Positions 1-13,100 of a DNA stretch of 64,000 bases are shown in pieces. Source of the stretch: Heterodera schachtii (taxonomy: Eukaryota; Nematoda; Chromadorea; Rhabditida; Heteroderidae); the NCBI GenBank assembly GCA_023374025.1, contig SIJG01000034.1:420089-484088 (forward strand). Direction: 5' to 3'. The notes under the pieces are model-generated. The model was not told the origin of the DNA and did no database searches. It saw only the letters and a list, made by a program, of their open reading frames with translations. Positions within the stretch are counted from its first letter, which is position 1. Every line of letters begins with the position of its first letter. The translations under genes and the position numbers were made by a program.

Positions 1-59
1 TGTCGCCAATTCGTTTTTTTTTAAATTTACATTTTGGCCCTTAAAATGGATGGGAGTGA

Positions 60-300
60 GTGTCCTCTCATTATTTCTTTGAATTAATGAAACCTGAATT
101 CCACAGTTTCCGGCTTTCGGCATCCAATGGTCATAAACAATGTCCAGCGAATTCTCCAACAAATCGGTCACAATTAATTGCCTTCAGACAGAAACTTCTT
201 TCGTGCTGTTTCACCTCAATCTCCATAATTGTCAAGCCGTTCTTTGAATATTTCGAATGAATATGTCTTCTAAAATGGAATTGTTACGTAAATAATGTAA
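60..300 (-). other. Possible exon of an unidentified downstream gene
   Basis: The base composition is less AT-rich than its surroundings. On the minus strand one frame reads GLTIMEIEVKQHERSFCLK and, one base out of register, another reads LIVTDLLENSLDIVYDHWMP before a possible donor (CAG/gtttca). It may be a real exon with a break, or chance. I do not recognise it. Confidence 0.15.
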
Positions 301-559
301 TTTTAATTTTCAACAGAAACACATTAGACATTTTTAGAAAATTCGACTTTTAGAGTCAAAAAATATATAAAATTAAACAAATAATTTTTAATGTGATTTG
401 TTAATGATTTTGTTCAAAAAATGACAAAATTTTTGCGATTTTGAGCTAATATCGTTAAGAGAATAAGGATTTTTAGGGGTTGGCCGGAAAATTTTTCAGA
501 TTTTATACCCATTTTAAATGCATTTCGCCATAAAAAAATGAAAAAAAAAATTATCCAGA

Positions 560-680
560 AAATCCAGGTGGTTTTTTATGCATGGACCTGGACCTGGATT
601 TCCAAATTGAACTGGATTTCTTGACAAAAATCCAGGAAAAATCCAGGCCTGGATCCAGGTCCAGGTCGAGCTCTGTTTTT
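560..680. repeat. Palindromic repeat built on the word CCTGGA
   Basis: GGACCTGGACCTGGATTT on one side and its reverse complement form AATCCAGG...CCAGGTCCAGGTC on the other make a foldback of about 100 bp. It has no coding role that I can see. Confidence 0.4.
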
Positions 681-1045
681 AATCGAAACTTAAATATATC
701 AAATATTCAAAATAAATATTTATATAACTTGTCAATTCTAAACTTGATTATTGAGTTTTTAGTTAGGCCAAATTTGCGCAACATTTTTTATACATTTTCT
801 TTACCCTTTTCTTTATAATTTTATATGTATATGAGAAATTATTTTAAATTTGAAAACAATGTGAAAATTTAAAAAGAAAAAAAAAATTTGCTCACACACA
901 ACAAATCACGGGGATACATTAATAGAAATGGTGGGCAATTCAGAGGTTCCACGTGAGGACGGGATGTAATATAACGCGTTTTACACATTCATTCAAAAAC
1001 AACAAAAATTGAGTGGTGGAAATGATTGATGACCTATGGCAACTT

Positions 1046-1166
1046 TTAAAAGGGGGCAATTTCAGTGTCGGGATTGATAACAAGAGAGGTTGGGCGCTTA
1101 ATTAAATTGCTAGGGATGCTCGAGAGTATCGTGGAGTCCATTATCTTGGTCTCGTTTCTCTTTTTA
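1046..1166 (-). CDS. Candidate C-terminal tail exon of the receptor cyclase
   Basis: After a good acceptor (ttttcag) an open stretch reads KKRNETKIMDSTILSSIPSN followed by about 18 more residues, ending EIAPF and TAA at 1046-1048. Its Ser/Thr/Pro-rich, basic character resembles receptor cyclase tails. The phase does not join directly to the donor at 2567 (phase 1 against one base needed), so an intermediate exon would be required; 1947-2030 is a weak candidate. Confidence 0.25.
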
Positions 1167-2566
1167 CTGAAAATTTTGATTCACGAGCACCTCAAAACAA
1201 TCAAATTACAAAAACTAGGTTTTTTTTTCTTGGATTTTCGATAATTAGCCCGAAAAAACCCTGATCTGTTGTCGAAGACTAAATATTAACAGACAGAAAA
1301 CAAAATAAAATCAATTTTGAATAGTCATTAAAAAATGCCCCGACATCAAAATGCCCTTCAACATTGTGTTTAAAATGGGGTTATAGTGGTGGTGTATGGG
1401 TTATTAATGGGCGAGCCAAAATGGGGTACAAAATAATAATTGGGATTTTACCCGCTTTAATGAAGAGAGAAAAAGAAGCAAAGAAAAGCAAGCGTAGTAC
1501 AATATATATAATATGTTTAGGGATGATAGATTATGTAAACCATGTGGAGTTTAGCCAACTTTTTTTTTGAATTTGAAAATGCCGTGGCACGCCTTTTAAA
1601 GTATTTAAATTGGGGCCTACAAATATACAAGGGTGGTACGGAATACCGATTTGCGACCTTTTTGGAGTCGGAATTCCGATTTTCAAAAAACTTTTGGCCT
1701 GGAATTATAATAATAAAAAAAAAGATAGTAGAGAATACAATTTCAAAAAAGTGACAAAAAAAATGGGTTATATGCTAGCTATATAGATTTTTTTAAATCC
1801 CCTGCTGCTGATGCTTTTTGTTGTTGTTCCGACCATAGACTGGCATAAAATGACGAAAAGCGCGCGTGGTGTGTGGTAGTAATTTGTGTATATGGTATGT
1901 GGCACAGTACCCGTCTCTCCTTGTGTTTGGTCAGTGTTGTACTTACTGTAGCATTTATTGTATGGTAATTAGTGGGTGGGCGCATTGATGAAGTAGTGAC
2001 GACACACTTGCACAGTTCAAATGTATTCAGGACCTTAATTTCCAATTAATTAAAATTTGTTATAGTTATAATTTTTTTAATTATATTTTTTAAATTTCGT
2101 ATTTTAATTTTATCAACCAAATTTTATAAATATGGTGTTGACAAGCTTTTGTTAAGCTATTTGTATGCAATTAGTGTTACAATTTGATAACCATGAAGAA
2201 GTTATGTAATTTTATGGATTAGAAGTTGTGGCCCGAAAAAATGCTTCAGACAGAACTGGACAAACGGAATATCGACCAGGTTCGAAAAATTAGTAGAATC
2301 AAATTTTTTTAAATAAAATCCAATAAAAAAGATTTATTAAAATTTTTAATAAAAAAATAAAATTTTAAAGATAAAACGAAAAGATATGCGCAAGGAGAGG
2401 GGTGGGGTGGTGAATAAATTTTCAAAACTAATTTTTTTTTTTGAAATTGTACAAAAAAAAACTTCACTTGACTTATCATGAAATTTAAAAATTAAAAATT
2501 TTCTTTTCCGAAAACACTGAATTTGTGTGTTTGTGTTTCTGTTTTTTCCATGGCATTTGAACTCAC

Positions 2567-4136
2567 CAAAATAGGGCACACGTGTGTCCTTGTAGCCCTT
2601 GAGCCAATACGTTGTCTGCTTGCCCTTGCCCTTCATTTCCACCTCACCGCGCAGCTCCAAATGGAAGTCGTGGTCCTGGCCGAGCAGTTCTTTGGTTATC
2701 GACGAGACATGAATCCGAAGAGCTGAATTTTTGTAAAAAAAAAATTTGAAAAATTTTATAAAATTTTTTAGTTTTTACGTAATCCGTTGCTCTCCATACG
2801 GCTGGATGTGTTCACAGTGTCGCCGAAAAGGCAATACCTGGGCATCTTTGAGCCAACAACGCCGGCCACGACAGAACCTAAATGTTTTAATCAAAAAAAA
2901 TTTTTTTAATTTAATTTAGGTTTTTTTTTTGAAAAAATATTTTAAACAAAAATTTTAATTGTTTTTAATTAGAAAAAACCTTTAATGAATTTTTAAAAAT
3001 TCGTAAATTCCAAAAATGATAATTTTAAAATTATAAAAATTTCGTTAAAAAAATTCCATCCTGGAAAAATCATTCATTGTTAAAATTCCTTGACGACCTG
3101 AGTGCATTCCGATCCGAAGCTTCAACTGCTCATTTGGCCTATGCCGAATGGTGAAATTCTTCACTTTGTGCAGCAATGCTAGGGCCATCTTCAAGCAAAA
3201 ATAAATATTTATAATAATTATTTAAAAAAATTATTGTTTTTTTACACTTTTCGGTTTTGGTCCTAATTTAAAATTTACAAAAAAAAATGTCATCAAAATG
3301 TGCACTGAAAGCTTTGAGGGTTAGGAGGCTCAAAACACTGAAAATTATCAAATTTTTGGGACCTGAGCAATTTGTGACGCATGGTCCGTGGTCCGTTCGG
3401 GCAGCCCAGAAACAACCATGTAAGCATCACCGATGGTTTCAACCTTGTACACTTGGAAATTGTCCACAACACCGTCAAACGCCAAATACAAGTCGTTGAG
3501 CAGTGTGACAACCTCAAAGACAAATGGGAAAAATTGAGAGTGGAGTGATCAGATGTGCTGATCAAAAAAAAATGGAAAAAATTTTTTGGGGGGGGGGTTA
3601 TAAAATAATCCCCCATGCCTTAAATTTAATTTTCAAAAATTGCTTATTTTTTTATTGGAATTTTCCCCCCTTTTTGAAAATTATTAGACTATTTTTTTTA
3701 GTTCCGAAATTTCTTAGAGGTTTTTTAATAACGATTTTAAATAAAAATTCTATCAAGAATTTTTGCACATTCGTTTTTACAATTATCAAGAAACAAATTT
3801 CGTAAAAAATACAAAATTTGCAAAGAGTTTTTAAGTTTTTTTATAAGGAAAAATTTCTAAGAAATTTAGAAAACGAAAAAAACAGTTTTTTTTTGAATTC
3901 GGAAAGAGAAAACAGAGGGATGAAAATAAAAAGGTGCTCAAATTTTTCGAAAATCTCTCAATCATAACGGTCCGGTCCACCTGCATCGGTGAGGACAAAG
4001 CGGAGAGTGAGGTGAAGCCGACAATGTCAGAGAAATAGATGGTCACACAATCGTACGACTCCGCTTGGACCGGATTGCCATCAATTAGCTGATCAGCAAT
4101 GGACGGTGGCAACAGTTGATGAAGCAGATCTTCCAC
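2567..4136 (-). CDS. Constant region: guanylyl cyclase catalytic domain
   Basis: Five exons (3981-4136, 3363-3512, 3098-3188, 2779-2877, 2567-2722). The domain opens with [10 protein letters not shown] and [11 protein letters not shown] (first metal-binding Asp), then [30 protein letters not shown] (the guanine-selecting Glu and the second metal-binding Asp), [34 protein letters not shown] (guanine-contacting Cys plus the transition-state Asn and Arg), and NGLPLRIHVSS. All residues expected of an active guanylyl rather than adenylyl cyclase are present. The last exon ends in TYWLKGYKD...PYF at a strong donor (gtgagt, phase 1), so a C-terminal tail exon should lie further down. Reading through would instead add an AT-rich tail ending near 2346. 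Confidence 0.9.
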
Positions 4137-7100
4137 CTATCATAGATAAGTGTCACGGTTTTTACATACGTAGACGCCAACTTTAAGCCCCAACATCATT
4201 TCTTACAATTCATCGAATAAATTGATATTAGTGCCCTTTTGAAATTTGGAATCCTCGATTTGATTCGTTTTTAAATTGAAACAAAAACTTAAAAAGCGAG
4301 TGCCAAAGTTGATTTTACACTATTGAAGATCAAGTTCTCGACCTGATGCCAAAAACCTGTTGGGTTTCGATTCAGTTCAGTTTTCATTTTGGATTTTTCG
4401 GACATTTTCCCTTTTCTTATTTTTGCCCAAAAAGCATTCCATTTGTTATTCGTTCCATCCCAAATCCATCACTCAACTTTGACCTATTTTTCCATTTCCC
4501 TTTGGCCAACCATTTGTAATCTCACTCGCTTGGCCCCTCCCATTATGCCAGTATTTAAGCTCGCCAATTGCCTCTCGCATTAACCATTCTTTCCCCATTC
4601 TCATCCTGACCCTTACTCATCTTACTCTTAACCTATTTACTTTACTTTACATCCTTTTCCTTTTGCTTAATTCTTTAACAAAATAAACCAATCGCATTCC
4701 CCTTTGTGGACATTTGGAAAAGTTAATATTTGGTGAAAGTTGGAATTAAATAAGGCACTCGGAGTCTAAGCTTAGCCAAATACACAACAATTTTTGGTGC
4801 CACGACCCGGGAGAAGGTCAAAAGGCTAAGCAAGACTAGCTGAATCAGTTCAGCTGTGGTAAAGGCTCTGTGCCCAACCAAATCTCTCAAATTTGAGCTG
4901 GTCTTAGTTGTGTACTACCAGCCGGGCTGTTTGTGCCAATCACCAAATTTAAAGGAGCTGGTCAAGTGTGTTTTCCAGCCGAGCTGTTGTGCTTAAAAAA
5001 AAAGACTAAGTGTCTTCGAAAAAAAAGAAGTGTCTTTAAAACGAAAAGAATTTTGGAAAATGACTGAGCAAAATTCTTTTAATTCCCAAAATGGTGAAAA
5101 TGTGGTCCTACCGGGACAAATTGGTTCGGATTTCGATCCTATCTTCTTTACCCCTGAGGAGAACCAAAATCTGAACAATGTACTGACCCGAATGCGAACA
5201 TTCGAATCCGCTATTTGCCGACAATTTCGCAAATTGGAGCGAGAATTTTCAGAACTGAAGAATTTGACTCACCAATCAGATGATGCCGATCGAATGGTCA
5301 AAATTGAACGGTCAATAATTGATTTGGAAGATCGAGGAGAAATGGACAATTTTCAAATGGAAGAAAAAATGATAAAAGTGGCGGAAAAAGCTGAAACACT
5401 CGAAATACGGCAAAATGCATTTGAAAGATTGACCAAAGTCAAATTTAACAAAGTGGTGGAGAAAATGAAAGTGGAAATGGCAAAAATAACAGAAAATTTT
5501 GACGTTTTGAAAATAAGAGTGGAATTCCTAGAAATGGAAAATAAATCAGAGGATGATTGGAACGAAAATGGTCACTCTTTTGAACACAAACAATTGCCCT
5601 CAAGCAATGATTCTGAGGATCAACCCAACGAAATGGAGAGTTGTGAAATAATGATTTCTGACCCTTTTTTGGGCGGAATTGCACCATTGGAAATGTTTGA
5701 TGGAAACCCAAGTGTATCGTTTTCACGTTGGGCATCAAAATTTGTGGATATGCTTTCTCTGCTACCCCAATTAACGGAAACCCAAAAACTGAGCAGATTG
5801 AGAATACTCTTAATTGGTCAAGCCAGAGCGGAATTTGAAGCATTGGACCCACCACCCGAAAATTTAACCACCGCTTTGAATCATTTAAAATCAAAATTTG
5901 AAAACGAAAATACCCGTTCCATAGCGAGACAAGCGCTTTCGATTTGCAAACAAGCGCCAGGCGAAAGAGTGTATGAGTTTGCCAACCGACTGAATGAGGC
6001 AATCAGAACTGCCCTCGCTGGGGAAAGTGAGGAGGCCATACGGAAAAGGCTTATGGAGGAGTTCATGGAAAGACTCATTCCCGAGCTCCAATTTGAGGTA
6101 AAGGCGGGAAGACCAAACAGTTATTCAGGTGCGTACGAACTCGCACAACATTTTGAACTGCTTTTGGCATCACGAAGGACAAATCAAATTTCTGTCGCCG
6201 ACTCTGTCGCAGAATTATCCTCCAAAGTTGAGGCGTTGAGCCTTGGGCAATATCAAAGAGAAAATGTCAAAGGAGGGCCCGACAGACGAAGATGCTATTA
6301 CTGCCGTCGCCCTGGGCATTTGGTGAGGGACTGCAAAACAAAGAAAAGAGATGAAAGGCAAAATAGCCGCGGGCCACAAAGAAATAACGAATATTATGGG
6401 AATGAGAGACATTGGAACAGAGGGCCAAATGGTGGAGAAAATTCTCGTTTTGTGAACAGAAGGGAACAAAGAAATGAACGGGAATTCCGCCGGTCCCCAA
6501 CTCCGAATATGCGCCCTAGGGGATACAGTAATAATTCGGGATCCCCCGGGAGAAGAGTTAGCTTTGGTGGAAGATTTGCTGCGGCAAGAATTGCCAGCCC
6601 AATTTTAATGGCATTTATTGCAATTCTGTCTCTCTTTGCCCCAAATATAGCTGCTAATACTGCAGTTAGCCCGATGATTTGCCTATCGGATGCTCCCTCA
6701 AGTCTTTGGTCTATTCCTTCTGACCCCTTTTGCCCAACTTGGACCCCAACAGTGGAACCGATTCCCGCAAATTTTGCCATTTTTAGGCAAAATACAATAC
6801 AGTACAAAACTGAGGCTACGGCTTGTAAATGTGTGAAAACAAGCATTTCAAGAAGAATCGGTTTCTTTGGCGGGAAAATTGAAGAAATAAGTACAAGCCC
6901 AGTGGAAGTCCCAACAGCGATTTGCCACCAAATGAAAGAAATGAAGTATTCACCCGCCGGAGATTTAAATTTTTACGAGGGAAACAAAACATTTAGGGCG
7001 ACAAATAATTCCCTTGAGGTGGGATGGTCAAGTTGGCCTACAGGTATTTTTTGGAGAACAAATGAAGTGACAAATTGTTACGTCTATGGGACAGTGGTGT

Positions 7101-10100
7101 TCACTCGGCACGGAATGCCAGGAATAAGTACACCAGTAAATGATTGTAATGCATGTGTGTACCAATCGGGAAATTGCCATTGTTCACAAATTAGCCTCAT
7201 TTGGAAACCCGATCAAACCCACCAATGTGCTTATGTTGAAGTTGGAAGATGGGGTGGAGAATATTCAACGAGGATTTGGACCGCAAATTATGGGGATTTT
7301 GCTTTAACATTTCTAAATGCCTCGAGAAAATCAGATTGTGATGGGACGGAATTTGTGATTTCCGACCAAGCATTCGCGGTCCCAGCGGCACAGTATGATG
7401 AAATAATTAAGCGAAGTGGTGAACCAAATGAGAGGCGAAAAAGAGAAATTGGCTTAGTGTACTCTTCACAATTGTCAGCTCAATTAACAGCGCTTAGTGT
7501 TAAAATTTCACAAAACACACAGCGATTGTTTACAGAAACAATCAGGCAAATTTGCATGAGTCTAAAATTTTTAGCCGATCAAACGCTTGCACTTGCCGAG
7601 GCCAATCCCACACTTTTGGCTCGCTTTTATTTGGGAAATCCATTTCTTTCGGCAAGATTGGTAACAAAAGAAACGCTGGAAATTAAACCGTGTTTTGCCA
7701 TAAATGAAAGGGAAATGCATTTTAATTGGCAAAGTGGGCACTGTTTTGACAAACTTCCTATTATTTTCAATTTGTATGGAAGACAAAAGCACGGTTTTTT
7801 GGACCCAAATACAATGATAATTCACCCGAGAGCAGGGGAAATTGATTGTAATCAAGCCAAACATTTATACATTGTAGTAAAAGGCAGTATTTTACAATAT
7901 GATCAAATGACAGGGGAAATGACTCATATTCCGTACGGGTCATTACACCAGCTCTCGAGACATGGAAAAATCGATTTTCCAGAATTTCCGGTGCAATTTT
8001 TCAAAAACAAAGTCATGGCAAATTTAACTGAATTGTACTCCCCAGAGAATTTCAATGAAACAATGGAAGTGGCCAAATTTGCCCAAGAAATAGCCCGTCT
8101 CTCTAAGCCCAATGCATGGGAAAGTCCATCAGAGAAATCTGAACAAATGGCTGCAAATATTGTGTCCAGTGGATTGTTTGCCTTCCTCAAAGGTGGAATT
8201 TTTACAATAAATCAGCTTTGGGTTTTTGTGTGTTGTTGCTATGTGACTATTACGGTTTTAATTCAAATTTTGTTGCCTCAACGAATTGCCCAGGCCATTC
8301 AGTACCTAAATTTGGTTGGCCAAGCTCTGAATGTTTTCAAAAATAACAGGAAAAACAGAGACAAAAATGACAGGGTGATTGAATTAAAAAACAATGACCA
8401 AAGGGGAGTGCCAAGGCCGATTCTGAAAAAAAGAGAAATGCGGAGCATAACGCCTTTAACAGAAAGATGGCTATCCCCGGAATTAGGAACAGCAACACCC
8501 CTACAAAGGTCCCTGAGATTTAAAGAAAACGAAATGGAACAAAGAGTGGTGCAAATTGCAGTCGCTGAAACAAATTGTGACCCCAATTTTCGAATTGTCG
8601 GAATGGCAAATGACAAAAAAGTAATCCATTTGTTGGATACAGGTGCACATGTGACTTTGTGTGGCATACAAACAGCAAAAAGACTTGGCATCACCGAATT
8701 GGAACCAGCGAAAATCACTGGAGTAATTGGTGTAAGCGGGAAAATTGTCAATATTTTGGGCCAAAAGAAAATTGAAATGCAAATTTTTGGGTGTACTGTA
8801 GAGACAGTTATTTATGTTGCTGAGGCAGAAATTGGTGGCGTTGGCACCTATGACATTATTGTTGGACGGAAAACTTTCCGCCAATTACCACTGCTGCTTG
8901 ACCTGCAAACGGGTACATTGATAAGGAAGGAAGATGGCCAAACATACAATTGTGAAAAATTCAACGAAAAAGATGTTTATTTTTATGAGTCCGAAAATAA
9001 GAAAGAAAATGGTGAAAAAATCAAAGAAGAATTGGAAATTTGTTTGGAAAAACATAAAAGTGTTTTTGCTAGGCATGAATATGACCTTGGCACATGTGCC
9101 TATTGCGCTCCGCCAATTCTAACAACCTCCGATCTTCCGGAGAGGGTCCGACCTTATCCCGTACCGGAAAAGTATGAGGAGGAATTGAAGGCACAAATTG
9201 AAAAAATGTTAAAATCCGGGGTGATCAGAGAAAGTTGCACCCCGTGGGCCCATAACATTGTCCTTGTCAAAAAGTCTAATGGGCAGTTAAGACCATGTGT
9301 GGATTTCCGGCCACTAAATAAAGTCACGGTCCCAGACCCTTATCCAATTCCCCGAATGGATAAAACAATTTTACGGGCAGCTGGTAAAAAGTGGTACAGT
9401 ACCCTGGATTTGGCCTCAGGGTTTTGGCAAATCCCATTGGACAAGGATAGTTCATACAAATGCGGAATTTTGACTCCCTGGGGACTGTACCAAATGTTGA
9501 AAATGCCGTTCGGCTTAAGAAATGCCCCTAGCATTTTTCAGCGGGTCATGGATAAAGTGCTGAAGGACCTCCCAAATGTCACGGCATACATTGACGACAT
9601 ACTGATACACACAGATTCAGAAAAAGAGCATTTAGAAACATTGGAAAGTGTGTTTGAGAAATTGGAGGAAAATGGGCTTAAATTAAAAAAGGAAAAGTGC
9701 TGTTTCTTTAAAAGTGAATGTACCTATTTGGGACATATTCTAAACAAAAATGGTTATCGCCCATCAATGAATAATCGGGAAGTCATTGAGGCATTCCCAG
9801 CACCGAAAAATGTAAAGGAAGTCAAAAGATTTTTGGGAATGATTTCATTTTTCAGAAAATTTATTCCAGAATTTGCAGTTATAGCCCACCCCTTAAATCA
9901 GTTAACCAAAAAAGAGAATGAATTTAATTGGTTGGAAAAGGAGGAAGAGGCATTCGGAAAATTAAAGCAACAATTGCTTAAGGCACCTTGCCTGAGGGCA
10001 CCGAATTATAAACTGCCATTTTACTTGTTCACGGACGCCTCCGCAGTCGCATATGCAGGCGCACTAATGCAATCAGCTGATGAGAATCAAATGCACGCTG

Positions 10101-13100
10101 TCGGTTTTTGGTCTAGGACTCTTAACTCGACGGAAGCAAAATTTCCTCCAACACATGGAGAGTTGGCTGCTATTGTTCACGCAGTCCAAAATTTCAAACC
10201 CATAATTTATGGAGCAGAACTGATCATTTTAACTGATCACAGACCGCTCACTTTCTTATTTTCCAAGTCAAGCTCAAACCCCAAGCTGAATCGGTGGTTG
10301 ATGTCATTACAGGAATTTGAACCAAAGGTTGTATATTTGGAAGGGAAAGCAAATCGGGTGGCGGATGCCTTATCCCGAGTCCCGATTAAATGGGATCAAA
10401 TTGAATCAAAATGTAAAGAAGACATTCCCTTTTTGCTGGTGACAGATGAAGAAAATGGTTTGGAAATAAATCGGGAGAAAATTGAGAAAGAAACCACTTT
10501 AGACCCAATTTTGTCACAAATTGTCTCAAAAATAAAGGAAAATTGGGTCGAACCAATTCAGGAAGAGCTTAATGTGTATTATAAGCAAAGAGATCAATTA
10601 TATTTGGAAGGAAATTTGATCAGGAAAAAGCCATTGAGACAAATTGTAATCCCGGAAAAAATGCGGAATTTGGTACTAAAACTGTTGCACAGGGCACATT
10701 TTGGGATTGTACGAAATAAGGCAAGGGCAAGAAACCAAGTGTGGTGGCCCGAAATTGGAGATGATGTCGAAAATTTTGTAAAAAGTTGTTGGATTTGTCA
10801 AAAGAATGGGCCTAATCCACCCAAAACAGATGCTGACTATAAATGGCCTGATTCCATGTTCCCATTCGAACGGGTCCATGCCGACTTAGCTGGGCCAATT
10901 TGGGGAACAAATTTTTTTATTTTGGTGGATGCGTATTCAAAATTTCCATTCGTTTACCAAATGAATTCGACTCATTCATCGGCACTTATTAATTCGCTCC
11001 GTGAATTATTTGGAATTTTTGGATCACCAAAAACATTGGTGACCGACAACGGCACTCAGTTTGTGTCAAATGAGATGGAGATGTTCCTTCAGGGGGAAGG
11101 GATACGCCATTTGACATCACCGACATACCATCCTTCGTCAAACGGCGAAGCCGAGCGGTTTGTTCGCACCTTCAAAGAAGGAATGGGCAAAATGTTGGAA
11201 GATGGAAAAAGCATCAAAATTGCGCAATTTGTTTTCCTGCAGGAGTACAGAGCGACCCCTTGCTCTGCAGCAGATGGACAAAGCCCCTCTCAAAGATTTT
11301 TGGGAAGAGAATTGCGTACAGAGTTGGATAAAATAAAAATGTCAGCAAGTGCCATTGAGCGAAAAAGGCGTCTGTTGCCCGAGGCAAATCGTGAAAGGGA
11401 TTTGGTAACGAAAAACTTTGAGCCCGGCGACTTGGTTTGGGTAAAAGAGCCAAATGGTAAATGGACGCCTGGTGTTTTATTGCGCCCAATTGGTGAAAGG
11501 ATTTGGGAGGTGGAGCCTGAGGGATGCTCCATTAGCAAAAGTGCCCATTTGGACCAGTTAAAAGCGCGACGCGCAGTCACTCGACATCATTAATACAGCA
11601 CATAAATGCAATTTGTATATATATTCAATTCCTATTATAAAAAAAAAAAAAAAAAAAAATTTTTGTGCCTCATTAAAGTTCCCAATTAAAAAAAAAAAAA
11701 ATTTAATTAAAAAAAAAAAAATTTAAGTGTTCCAATTTTAAAGCAAAAGCATTTCTCCAATTTGAAAACTAAATTAAATGAGCAACGAAAACACTCCGCC
11801 CACGAATGACCTGGAGGCGATGGAAAAGAAGCTCTTGGAGGGAAAAAAGCTGCGCGGAACGCATTTGGAGGAGTTGAAGCGCAATTTGGAGCAAATGAGC
11901 AGCGAAATTCGCGCCGCAATGAAAGAGCAATTTGAGACGATGTGGGAAAAATTGGAACCACGTTTGGTTGGCCAAGAAAGGGTGACAGCTGCGTTGTCCG
12001 AGGCCCTGGACGACTTCATGGCCGAGAAGCCGGTGACAGTGAACAGCGGGAGAGACGACAAGGACAAAAGCCAGTCGTTGGAGGATGACCCACCGGAAGA
12101 GGGTGGAGAGCCCGAGGTGGCTGAACCGTCGCCTGAGCCAGTGGCGGCACAGGGACAGAATTTTGCGCCTCAGGGAAGAGGCAGGGGCCAGCCGGGCCCT
12201 GGTCGAAAAGACCATTGGAAAAGTCGCGCACCGAAGCAGCAAAAGCGCGTGAACTACTTGGTCCGCCAGTTGGAGAAGGAATGGAAGGGTGCAAACATGC
12301 CGCACGCGCCGCAAAACTGCGACTGTTGGAGTTGTCGCCGTGGACGCGGTTGGAACTATCGTGGAGGGCGAGGCGGTGGCGCCGGAGGACGAGGCTTTGG
12401 ACGTGGCACGTATGGCTACGGGCGTGGGCATGAGCGCGGCCATCACCATGGAGCGGGACCATCGCACTTTGCTCATTGACGGAAGTGTACCAAGAAAATG
12501 CGCGCGGGAGACTCATGGTGGAGGGGAGGAATGTTGGGTTTCGATTCAGTTCAGTTTTCATTTTGGATTTTTCGGACATTTTCCCTTTTCTTATTTTTGC
12601 CCAAAAAGCATTCCATTTGTTATTCGTTCCATCCCAAATCCATCACTCAACTTTGACCTATTTTTCCATTTCCCTTTGGCCAACCATTTGTAATCTCACT
12701 CGCTTGGCCCCTCCCATTATGCCAGTATTTAAGCTCGCCAATTGCCTCTCGCATTAACCATTCTTTCCCCATTCTCATCCTGACCCTTACTCATCTTACT
12801 CTTAACCTATTTACTTTACTTTACATCCTTTTCCTTTTGCTTAATTCTTTAACAAAATAAACCAATCGCATTCCCCTTTGTGGACATTTGGAAAAGTTAA
12901 TATTTGGTGAAAGTTGGAATTAAATAAGGCACTCGGAGTCTAAGCTTAGCCAAATACACAACAAAACCGAATCGAGTGCGGCATTCGATTTAATTGTTAA
13001 TAGAATTTTTTTGCGGTTTCGGTGTCGCCATAATTAAGTCATCAAATTGAGGACTTAACCTGAATTGCAGACTAAGCATGACTCATGCTAGGGAAACCAA

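Larger units (their letters stand above)
1..2566. other. Region downstream of gcy, mostly non-coding
   Basis: AT-rich DNA. It holds the two low-confidence exon candidates described separately (60-300 and 1046-1166), the palindrome at 560-680, and a somewhat less AT-rich stretch at 1795-2045 that may be gcy 3' UTR or tail coding sequence. Nothing else is recognisable. Confidence 0.4.
4353..12968 (+). mobile_element. Full-length, recently inserted Ty3/gypsy-like LTR retrotransposon
   Basis: The element runs 4358-12963 (8606 bp) and is flanked by the 5-bp target duplication AAACC (4353-4357 and 12964-12968). It contains two 432-bp LTRs that look identical by eye, a primer-binding site, one long Gag-to-integrase ORF, a second ORF and a polypurine tract. 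RT, protease and DDE integrase are intact with no internal stop. The order RT, RNase H, integrase and the 5-bp duplication point to Ty3/gypsy rather than Copia or BEL. It lies antisense in a gcy intron. Intact ORFs and identical LTRs imply a very young, possibly still active copy. Confidence 0.93.

Noticed and set aside
5030..5059. Upstream start of the long polyprotein frame
   Set aside because: The frame is open there only from a GTG; a eukaryotic ribosome would use the first ATG at 5060, which is also the first ATG after the LTR.
11769..12579. Long open frames on both strands opposite ORF2
   Set aside because: They mirror the GC-rich RGG-coding sequence; only the plus-strand 11778 frame has an ATG in place and a sensible protein composition.
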